From Dysidea avara (lineage: Eukaryota; Porifera; Demospongiae; Dictyoceratida; Dysideidae), in NCBI RefSeq assembly GCF_963678975.1, contig NC_089274.1:18617633-18681632 (forward strand): a stretch of 64,000 nt of DNA, written 5' to 3'. The notes beneath the pieces are model-generated. The model saw only the letters and a list, made by a program, of their open reading frames with translations, searched no databases and was not told the DNA's origin. Position 1 is the first letter of the stretch. Each line of letters begins with the position of its first letter. Below, in pieces: positions 43,760 through 54,121 of this stretch. The translations under genes and the position numbers were made by a program.

Positions 43760-43925
43760 GATGTTTTAACCTTGCATGGTTTTAACAATCTTTTTTTTTT
43801 AAGTGTATACGTATGTGCAAGAGTTTAACTCTTAGTATGTTTTTTTTTTTAATTTTTAAGGTACGTGCACATAATAAAGTGCATGTAATCATATGTAATT
43901 GACCACCGTTGGCGTCCCTAGCGAA

Positions 43926-45748
43926 ATGCCCTTGCCGGATTTGTTCAAACAAATTCGCGAGCATTTCAAGACACACCCACTGGAGGTAGATAGTATCGAT
44001 TGTGGTACAATAATCACTAGAGATAAGACACATTTCTTGTCCGCGGATCCTGAGAGATGGCGGGAAAAATATGAACGCCAACGTAGACAGGGTACGCGTG
44101 GGCTGTTTGCCCGTGACTATGTCCCGTACAGAGCCCTTGGGGATAACCTCACACATAATGGACTTGATGCTGAAGAAATGGTGTGTAAGACGCTCAAACT
44201 GCCTGCCAAGAAAACCACTTACCAATACGTGAGCTAACCATATTCCATGTTTTGTCTTACATTTCTACTGTTCTAAACAGGCCAATATAGGTAAAAATGG
44301 ACAGAAGAAAAAGACCTTTGTGAAAATGGTATGTACCCTAACCATCTCACGTGCTTGAACATAAGCCATGTTTTGTTAGCCTGGCTTGATACCTATCGTA
44401 AAGAAATACGAGGAGACAGAAGACATGCCAACATCAGTACATGGGGGTCTATCCACAATAGACCTGGTCCTTAAACAGTGTAATGAAAGGATAAAAGCTC
44501 AGAAGAAGGGGGTGTGGTATGAAGAAGCAGCTGAAGCTGTAAAGGTTAGCACATACACACCTTTAATAGAAGCACAAATAATACAATGTGTTGCACATGG
44601 ATTGGAAAATTAATGCACATATTGATGTAAAAGAGAGGTTATAGCTACCTTGGGCTTTTGTATGTGTTTCAACAAGGCCGGAGGAGACGGTCCGGTTGGT
44701 CAGGCCTGAGCCAGACCAATAATCTGGAGTTGAACCAACTAGTTGACCAGCTCGAACTACATTACTCTCATGCAGTCTTTGGTCTCATGCAGTCTTTGGA
44801 CGATCACATCTACATGTAGCTACATACATTTTACAGATGTTATTGAAAATACATGACACGAGTAGTTGTTACCTAGTCTCTCAGCCTAACTAAAGCACAG
44901 AACTACACGTATAGTACCTCCAATTAGGCCAATGAAACTTGATTACCAGTTTCTCACTCAGATTTTTGAAAATTTGATGCGGGCGGGCGGTTATTATTCA
45001 TTATTTTCCCAAAAGCACAACACACATCCCAAACATGAAGATTTCTGCCAAAAAAAACAGTGAGATCTACACTGATTACTCTTGCATTAAATAGCTAAAG
45101 TACGTTACTAATCTATAACAAGTGATTTTTCCATTAGAGTATAGTTGATTGCTCTATTAGAGTAAAAGTGACTGTTCTATTAGAGTATTTCAATCTGAAA
45201 TACTAATAATGAAATTCTATGCGGGTGTATCAAAAGCATGCGGGCGATGACGCGAAACTGCTAATCAAGTTTCATTGGCCTTACCTTACAGTACAGCATA
45301 GCATTCGTATCGCTTTGTACAGAAATGATTGTGGGTTCTACGTACAGTATCACGTGTGCTGACATTTGGCATTTATCACATGTAAGGCAGGTGCCTTCTT
45401 TGATTCTAAACCAGCACACTTATATCACAATTCAATCTTCATAAAATAATCATTAGCATTCCTTGGCTTGTCTCTCTTGGCTTCTTTTACTGGGCGAAGG
45501 GCTGGCAGTGACAAACCAGATGACTCATTCCGCGGCAAGAAGTTGTACACCCATACATTACATGGTGGCCATCTGGATGAGATGTTGAGTAGAAATCACT
45601 CCTCTTCAACTACCCACTCGTCCTGTCAAGATACCGAGCAAACTCTCAGTTCACCCACATCGCGCCACTTTCGAATACTGATTGGTCTCGTGACTATCCA
45701 CCAGTATATTTACGTGATGATTCGTTCACTTCATACAAACCAGTATAG
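43926..45748 (+). CDS. Unrecognised protein, about 260 aa, 6 exons (model)
   Basis: Exons 1-3 are well supported by splice sites and phase: 43926-44228 (starts MPLPDLFKQIREHF), 44281-44328 and 44380-44544. A 22-nt exon at about 44681-44702 is weaker; it is proposed because it brings the later exons into frame. Then 45457-45583 (FLGLSLLASFTGRRAG) and 45631-45748, ending DYPPVYLRDDSFTSYKPV. The last intron would be 47 nt with a pyrimidine-rich acceptor. The total is 783 nt, exactly divisible by three. The protein is basic and charged with no clear membrane segment. I do not recognise the family. The proline/tyrosine-rich end recalls ciliary microtubule-associated proteins, but that is a guess. 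The start is the first ATG, 166 bp after the MPV17-like stop. Confidence 0.6.
44927..45280. mobile_element. PIF/Harbinger-like MITE, 354 bp, TTA target duplication
   Basis: Termini GGCCAATGAAACTTGATTA and (reverse complement) GGCCAATGAAACTTGATTA, a near-perfect inverted repeat continuing to CAGTTTC. Flanked by TTA (44924-44926 and 45281-45283). Three CTATTAGAG-motif units lie inside (45129-45190). It sits in an intron of the preceding gene. A diverged relative of one end starts near 56214. Confidence 0.85.
45129..45190. repeat. Cluster of three CTATTAGAG-motif units
   Basis: Units CCATTAGAGTATAGTTGAT, GCTCTATTAGAGTAAAAGTG and ACTGTTCTATTAGAGTATTT run head to tail. The same motif occurs in pogo-like MITEs and in plain intron sequence elsewhere in the window. 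Confidence 0.85.
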
Positions 45749-48700
45749 TAGTATACTGTATTTTGTAGCTGTGTAGCTTTTTATTGTAGCTGTGTGAATT
45801 CACTGTATAGTAATTATATCCTAGCTAAAGGGGGCCATGCTGCATGGGTTCCCTGTGAAATTTGGGGGGAAAGTTGCAAGTTGCTAGCTAGTTTTACTTT
45901 AAAATTTAGCATCAATTTTAAATTTTAAGGCATTTCAAACCTTTAAATTGCAAAAATTCTGCAACTCCTAGGGGTTGCACCCCCAGACCCCCCCTTGAAC
46001 TTCTAATTGCTAGCTATAACTAAATGAACAGCAAGTTTCATGCTGTGTCCCCTGTATGTCAGGTCTACAATTATACATAGTATAGAAAGTGTGAAGAACA
46101 ACAGATAGGCTTGAGCATATTTTTATAGCTAGCTAGCTAGCAGTGAAATATCACTAAAATTGCATATCTGAGTGTCTAATTTTCAAAAAATTCCTGTGGG
46201 GGCATGCCCCCAGACCCCCCTAGAATGCTCGTGCTTCACACTTCGCAGAGTGTGCTTTGCACACTGTGCAACAGCTCTTCTCTCATTGGCATGTATATAG
46301 TAGCAATTTCAACATTATAGTCAATGGCCTGACCAAATCAATTTTCCCTCCTCTGGCCCTGTTCAAGCACAGTGCTACGAAGGAAGGTAGCAGCCTTTGT
46401 CAATGTCTGTATAGTAAAGTGTGTCCTCTGTCAGCCTTTTCCTTGTTAACAACCTTTGAAGTAAGCATTGATGATTACACCCCATTTAGACCACTTCAAA
46501 TGAGATAGCATTTGATTATCATAAACTGAACATACTAGCTACAGGACTTTCACTTTAGCCACCTGTATCTAGTGTCCCACCCCTGGATGCTAGTACCTAT
46601 TATGTACACCAGACTATAAACTGAATTTTTAAGTTTATGAAATGTCATCCTTGGTCTCAACAATGAGGGATATGGAACCATTTCCATGTGGCAGTGTGGT
46701 TTGACCGTTGCACAAGATCACCATGGATATTTAGTACAGTACAACTTTGATTCATGTGCCACACAACTCAAAAGTTACAAATAACTACACCTAGCCAGGC
46801 TACTATTACATGTTATATTAAACTATGTAATGTAAAGGTCGTAACTACATGTATATTATTGACATCCTACTAGGAGGTTGGTTCATTCAGCTACTCTTGT
46901 GTGGGCCTCCATTGTAGCTTGTCTTGTGGTTATACTTTTGGTCTGCTAGCAGGTGTGTTGGTCATGTAACTGCATGCTCACTCGGATGTTAACAGCTCTG
47001 ATAATTCCATCAGCAATCCAAATCACACATCAGCAAAATCAAACTAACACCACCAGTGAATGGCTACACTGCCAGTCTATTGGTTTTTTTTCCCTCAGCA
47101 TTACTCAAACTACTCGAGGCTGGTTTTAACAGATGTCTTTTGTGGGTGGTGTGGCAAGCTTGAATGGCGGTTTCTGGCCTTGTGAAGGACTTTGCTTCAC
47201 AAGAATCAGTGGTACACAGGTGGATGGGCTCATACAGTTGGACAAACATTTTCTGTGTTGTTTTTGCTGCATATCAGCCAGTATGGAGCCAGCACAGCCC
47301 TGTAATCTTGTGTGTGGACTTCAATCACAGGGCCGCCGAGATGATTTAAGGCAAATTTAGAATGTGGGGTGCTGTAACTACTAAGGAAAAATGGACAAAA
47401 GGACATTACAAGAATTAGCTTAGCTAACTAGCTACTAGACTACAACTAAAAGCAAATTAGCTACTAATAGATAAGCTTATTAACAGTTTAAGCATGTCAA
47501 GTTAGGAATTTTTTGAAAATTTGACAGACTGAATATGCAGTGATTTCAGTAATTTATCACAGTATATTAATAATGTTTATTTGACTGTTGTATTGCTGTA
47601 TTAGGGTATCTTGAGCTTGAATTTTATAGCAAGCTTTCTGCTAAATGCATAAATCCCTTTGTACAGTTACTATATATACGTATATAACTGAATACCGGTA
47701 TTTGCCTGACTGTTGTAATAGGGTGACTGTTCAATTAGAGTATCTCAATCTTATCTGAAAGTCACAGTGTCATATAAGTGCTTTATAATATATGTTATGA
47801 GTAATGATTTGTTGCCACTACTGCACTGCATTGCTATGGATCTTATTGAGCTTGCCGACTGTAGATGGTATCTCTTACTGAGGCTTCTTGTATCTTCAAG
47901 TCTACAGGAAGATTTACACTGTTGTATGTTGGCTTAAAATCTTTAAAACCATTATCTCAAACTTTTAATGTGCAATTTGGATCGGTTTTCTAAAATCCAG
48001 TCACAAATTAAGACTACTACGTAAACATATCACAAATAAATCATTACACTAGAGTAGTCTCACCTGCCAGATGTGTTGTGTGGGCAGCAGATAAACATCT
48101 GGTCATTCTCCAACTTTTGACATTTGTACTGAACCATGAAACCCTTATGCCAGTGCTTCAGGAAGCTCGGTGAAACTACACAAACTTGTACAAATATCGC
48201 TCTGAAATTCCCTGCAAATAGCATTCCCCTCAAACAACACCTGTTTTATTGGAAGTTCAGACCCATTTACACTCCCAAGGTCAAAATTCACAGCTGGGAA
48301 AGGATTTTCTCACTTAAAAACAACTATAGCATGATGAATAGCTTTGAACTCAGTATTACACAACAAATTAATAGTGCACTAAAACACAAATAAGAACCTC
48401 ACTCATCCAATGTACTTCATATAGACATACCCCCTGTAGTTTGAGCTGCCTCAGTCATAACGTACAAAGAACATGTACTCAGCACGTCAAAGGAGCCACC
48501 ATTTTCTTCTTCACCAGTGAAACAAACGCGCATTAATTAATTACAAAAATATTGTGTTGCCAATCCCTATATGTCTAGTATCCATTATTCCACTCACTAT
48601 TAGTACTTTTGATAGACATGGCCTCCATCACAGGCTTTAGCTCCCTAGTGGGATAGCATTTAATAAAACCCCCTTGATGGCGAGAAGTCAATGATTAAGT

Positions 48701-49037
48701 AGAGGTTGAATGCAGAGAAGATCACAGATCCCGGCTGTTGTGGCTCCTCTTAAACTGCATGTTGTTGGGGATCAAGTCACCACTGGATCTGGGATTTTTT
48801 TTCTGCATTCTTCAACGTTTCAGTTACATGTTTCAGACTCCCTGTATTCACAGGCTTTAGCCTAATTCTCACAGGTCCCTAGTGGGATAGCATTTAATTT
48901 AATGGGTCTCTGGAAACTGCTTGAATTTTGCTGGGCTATTAGCTAGTTGATTTTCTCCACACCCACCATAGATATTATAGCTTATGAAGTGTAATATATA
49001 TGCCCCCACCTCCCTAAACTTTCTTTTACATTTTCAG
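45749..49037. other. Repeat-rich spacer, no gene supported
   Basis: Contains CCCCCAGACCCCCC stretches near 45983-45998 and 46206-46222, of the kind seen in hAT-type non-autonomous elements; a copy of the 320-385 repeat at 46300-46365; CTATTAGAG-like motifs at 47590-47750; and a direct repeat (CCCTAGTGGGATAGCATTTA) at about 48640 and 48871. Open stretches at 47133-47360 and 48136-48393 show no recognisable protein. The first exons of the gene read from 49038 probably lie here but could not be identified. Confidence 0.5.
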
Positions 49038-52000
49038 GGTGGTTTGAATGCCTCCATTCCATTGGCTCGCTTTCCTTTGGACCAGCTGGGCTGGTGCTGT
49101 GTTTTTTACAAACACCCCTGGAATGTAGGAAGGAAAATAATCTGCTTGCATCGTTGTGAGTAGATTATTCTACCCGTCACTGTAGCAGGTGCTAAGAAAG
49201 CAGCTCACATGTTCTATTTAATCACGTAATCGTTTCTCTCTCCCTGCTGTAGGTAGTATTATCACAGCATCCCAACAACACACTACTCCATTCATTATAG
49301 ATATACTGGAACCCCTGTTAGTACCTGTACAACTTTTTACAATTAATAATGTGTTTTAGTTGTTTAGCCATTGAAACCTGATGTGAGATAAGTTTAATGA
49401 TGTTCTGTAGTGAAATATCAGGTGGATGAAGCTTGAATGTTTGTGTAGGCTAAGGGATTTGACACCAACCAGGACCCTGTACAAACCTTGGAAACCCATG
49501 TGAACTTGAATAGAATCTTACGTTTTTGTTTACTTTTACGTAATCATTTCATTGATGGTATTTTAAATCTTTGCAAAAGTATTTGATATCATAATTACAA
49601 ACTAGGGCTCTTTGTTCTGTTTCCTTCTCTAGAAGAATATGTACTGGAATCAATTTCGAATAAAACATTGCCTTCCTCTGCGTAAATGGCTAGTTTCACC
49701 ATCAATTAAGTTTGCCCTGTAAATTTTGTTACAAGAAACATTTCACTGGTTATGTAATTTAACAAGTTTGTTTCCATTCCATGTGCAAAATATATACCAT
49801 ATTCCTTGGCTAAACACTGCACCTTCAATAGTAGCTGCACTTGAGTGGTTCCACAATTGCAAGGGCTTAAACATTGTTTCCAAGCATTGAGTGGTGGACA
49901 ATTTTGAATAGTGATTTTTGGAACTAAGATAATAAATACCACAGTGTTTAACCAAGTAAATACTGTATGTTATTATGCATAGAAGTGCTAGTATTGAAAC
50001 ATTTTGTACAGAAAGTCAAAACAGCAGCCATAAGGCCAGCTGAAAGAGAGAGTGTTATTCCACTCAACATGAGAAGAAAGTCTCTCTTCCCTGTGCCTCT
50101 GGAGAAGGAAGATGACCTAATGGAACAGGTGACAAAACATTGGAGGGATTACCGACGTGTTGCTATACTACCTCCTTCACTTGAAGACAAGTTAGTAACA
50201 GGAGCTAGCTTAGTAGAGCAGTTTACAAAGGATAAGTCACCTCCATTGCAAATTCAGTTTAGACCAGACGGATCTGTCATTCCCATGGAGGAAATAATAA
50301 GGTAGTTAGTTATGAATGATATTCCTACACGTAAACAATGAAGGTTTGATTTTCAACTACTTCTCTATTGAGTAAATGATTACAATTGGTATCACTTTTG
50401 TATATAACTTGTTGGTTTGTTGGTTGCGATGCAGAATATACCTCCAATATTTTAAGCAGATTATTGTCCACCTTAACAGGTGTCATTTTGAGTGTCCAAA
50501 CCATAAAATCAAACAATACAGTACTAACCATAGGAGCGCATCATCATTTGTCTTGTGATCTCACACACTACAAGCACACATATTGTTTTGTTTTGTAGGT
50601 GTAACGAGATCAAGGCTAGGAATGACCAGATAGCCAAATTGGAATGCGTATATCAAGTGCTTTGTTGCCTACACAACTTAAAGATTAGCAATCTTAGAAG
50701 TCCGGTAAGTATATTATTGCTTGTTCTAACACACACACACACCCCCCCTACACACACACACACACACATACACACAAACTGGTTAAGCAAGTAAGATATT
50801 GACTGTAATTGTTGTTGTTTACTGTTGACTGTTTGCATACTACAATGGGTGTATCTCCAGTGTTGGGGCAATTACTTTTTAAAAGTAACTCGTTACATAT
50901 TACTTGGAACTAAACTATTTAGTTACAGTTACATATTACCCAAAAAATAAAGTAACTATAATAATAGTACATATTATATTACTTTCCGTCCACAGCCTTA
51001 AGCTGTCATGTGTGAGACTACCACCTTATCACGTACATTGTTGGACAATGTGCAAATCTTGGTTATAAGTAAGAAGCTACAGTAAGCTTCGTTGTGTCTA
51101 GGCGTTACTTATTGGATTAATAACGAGATTAGTAACTTCGTTACTTGTAGTTATATTATTACGTAATACTACACTCGTTACAGTAACTTCATTACTATGG
51201 TAACGCGTTACATTTGTAAGTAAAGTAACTTTGAGTTATATTACCAGTGTTATATTACTTTGTTACCACAAAAGTAATAATATTATGTAATGCATTACCC
51301 CCAACACTGTGTACCTCACACCAATTTGTACTCACTATTTGCAATACCTTGCTCGAGTTAGTGTACTTATTGATGTTTATCCCAGTACGGACTGTATATG
51401 TGTAGAGATTAGGTGTTAAAGCTCTCTACTGAGTAGCAAAGGTTCTCCTAGATGACCTTTGAGTTCAGTGCCAAAAGCCTTAGTACTGGGGGAAAATTTG
51501 TTGGATTATCCCACCCTTTATCCCAAATAAGGAGTTACTGATGACAGAGATCTAGGAATACAAGCTCTTTCAGCAGTTTTCTCATTATGGACCAATGTAG
51601 GCACTTTAAAATCTTTGTCCATGTTATGGAGGTTTTTCCGTTCTATTGTGTCATTAATTCAGATAGTTTAGGATATTTCACTGTACATGTCACCATCATT
51701 GGTAATTTTGTGTTACAGGGCAGGAGAAGTTTACTTAGAAAAAACTTGTCCTCCTAACTATTATTACATCTACTATAAGATGTGATCATTATTTTGCGCC
51801 CCAGCATAACACGATGAGGTTGAGCTTGTGTTCTAATCTATTTACTACTGTAGGACATACTGTCACCCTCAACACTGAAGCTAATATCACAGGAACCATT
51901 GAAGAAGGAGCCAGCTCTCCGACCACTCACTAGAATAGTCAGCCTCGCTCCCGTCTGTTCCTGTATCAGTCACACCACAAGTACCATGGCTGCACCAGGT

Positions 52001-54114
52001 CACGTGACCTGGGCCAAAAACTCATTTGTGAGGCCGTACTCTGATGGTTGCAGCCAGTAAGTAATGTGGTTTATGTTTGATTTGGCTGATGTTGGTGGTA
52101 CCAATAGTACATACTAGTTGTACCCGCACAAAAATGCACTTGTTAACTAAGACCAATGTGTGTATTCCTGCATGCTTGGTTGTCACAGCATCCAACCCTA
52201 CATCAAAGTCTACTAATTGAGCCCTTGATATTACTGTTCCAAAAAAAACGTGATCATTTTAAATATGATGTTTGACATGCATGTTGAATCTTGATACCCT
52301 TTGTACACTAAATCTATAAATTCCACATCCTTATAAAATGCCACAACAGTACATATTGATTTTGTTGACATTGCTTAGCTGCAGCAGATGTTCAGTATTC
52401 CCCCTTTAAAACAGAATGAACCTGCTGTATAGTACGCATGTCAGAAATTTTACTTCAACAATACCCTGGTATAAAAAAAATTTGTACTGGAACTTCCTTA
52501 CCAACGATGCTAACTGTGTAACGTAGCTCCAATTTACACAGTGGTCTCACTTTTCTTTTGTAAGTTTATGAATACCAACTTTGAAAAACTTTACAATATA
52601 GATGACCATTAATTTTCACTAAAGCACATACGTAGGTGCTTAATGGGCCTGGATACTACTATAATAGTTTTTAGGCTCACTTTTTGAAACTCAAGCAAGC
52701 CCTGTAAGTACATAATATATACTTAACAGACCCATACGATCGTGCATTAGCAACTGTGTTAATACCCACAGGTCAACAATGAAGAAGGCAATGGCACCTT
52801 CTATTGAAATGTGGAGGGATGTAGTTGAAGGCACTGATGGTGACAGTAGTAGTGATCTCACCAGTTCAGCAGCCTCACAACTGAAGCAGTACCCTTTGTA
52901 TAAGATGTTGAACAACAATGCTGGGGCCACTGCCATATTTGGTGGTCAACAAGTCCAGTTTACTGCTCGACAGATCCAGTAACTAGCCTGTACAATGGAA
53001 CCTCCTTGTGTGGGGCCTATAATATATATGGTAAAATATCTTTAATTCAATAGCCAACTGGTTCAAGACAGTTTACCAAGTGTTTTTCTAGTGAGTTTAT
53101 TAGTCAAGGGGACCATTATGATAAGGTATCCTTGTTCAACTTTAAAGCTGATCTCAATGTGTCCCTTACTACTAGAGGTTCCACTGGTCATACCAGTTAT
53201 ATGGCGTTACAATGGTTATGTTCTACAGGCTCATGCCAGTTTGGCAGAAGGTTCTTTACTTCAGAGGTATAGTAATATATATAATATATATATGGTTTAC
53301 ATGTTGTTTGTGTACCATGTTAGATTTGTATGAAGATGCTGCCAGTTTGGAGGAACACAGGTGTGTGCATGGATGTTACACTTTTAAGCATGTTATGTAT
53401 CTCTTTGTATAGAAAGAAAAGCATTTCTGAGGTGATTGAGAGTTGTATAAAGTCATTTCAAACTAGCAGAAATACCATGGCCAAAACAGTCAGGGATGAA
53501 ATAGACTGCATGAAAAAGTAACAGTTGAATTTCTAGTTTGCTTATAGTAAACACAAGTTGTGTTATAGAAACTCCAGAGATATTCTCACAAGCAAGTGGA
53601 AGAGCTTGCAATTCAAACCAATCAATGGTGATGCCATCGTCCGCATGAGGTTGAAAGCTTATCAAATGTTATGCAAGTGTAAGAGAAACTATGACACAAA
53701 GCCGAGCTGGTAACCTCACAAGTTAACAGTGCCACAGTACTCATCAAATTTTCTGCAGGTTTATTAAACTACAAGTAGAGACCACATCAATATGTAGAGA
53801 CAATGAAGACCAAGAAAGAGACGATCTACTGTTCAAGATACAACAACTATCACATTTTGATGACAGAACAGTACAATACGTTGAGGTATATGACGTGGAT
53901 GTATGCATGTCATATCATAACTCTTATGTTTTCCTAACAGCAAAAATTATTTCTACTGGTCCTCTCAATGCCAGCATTTGAGTTGTGTACAAAGAGTATG
54001 ACACAGGCCATGTGTTTTGTAATGAAGAATGTACTACAACTAGAGCCCAGTGCCCTTGATGAATGGATCCAGTATAGAAAACTACCCAACCTATTTGCTG
54101 ACGAATGTGAATGA
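49038..54114 (+). CDS. Unrecognised protein, at least 547 aa, 13 exons found, 5' end missing
   Basis: Exons: 49038-49155, 49257-49320, 50012-50301, 50599-50704, 51854-52056, 52772-52978, 53054-53090, 53197-53266, 53324-53360, 53413-53517, 53569-53676, 53759-53885, 53941-54114. All junctions are AG/GT and phases agree throughout, which is strong evidence of a real gene although I do not recognise the product. Notable segments: WFECLHSIGSLSFGPAGLVL, then a charged MRRKSLFPVPLEKEDDLMEQ region, IQFRPDGSVIPMEEIIRCNE, a hydrophobic LLYGVTMVMFYRLMPVW and helical, charged C-terminal parts ending KLPNLFADECE. The first exon listed begins in mid-codon, so upstream exons exist. The stop lies 7 bp from the AlkD-like stop on the other strand. 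A hAT MITE occupies one intron. Confidence 0.68.
50858..51309. mobile_element. hAT-type MITE, 452 bp, sister of 17662-18184
   Basis: Same CAGTGTTGGG...CCCAACACTG termini and GTAAC-rich interior. Flanks TGTATCTC (50850-50857) and TGTACCTC (51310-51317) match at seven of eight positions, an aged 8-bp target duplication. Confidence 0.88.
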
Positions 54115-54121
54115 TGTGATG

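Noticed and set aside
47129-47365. Open frame after an AG acceptor-like site, possible 5' exon of the 49-54 kb gene
   Set aside because: Two overlapping frames look equally plausible and neither gives a donor that joins in phase to 49038.
48136-48393. 85-codon reading frame starting MKPLCQCFRKLG
   Set aside because: No recognisable domain and no phase-compatible link to the exon at 49038; could be chance.
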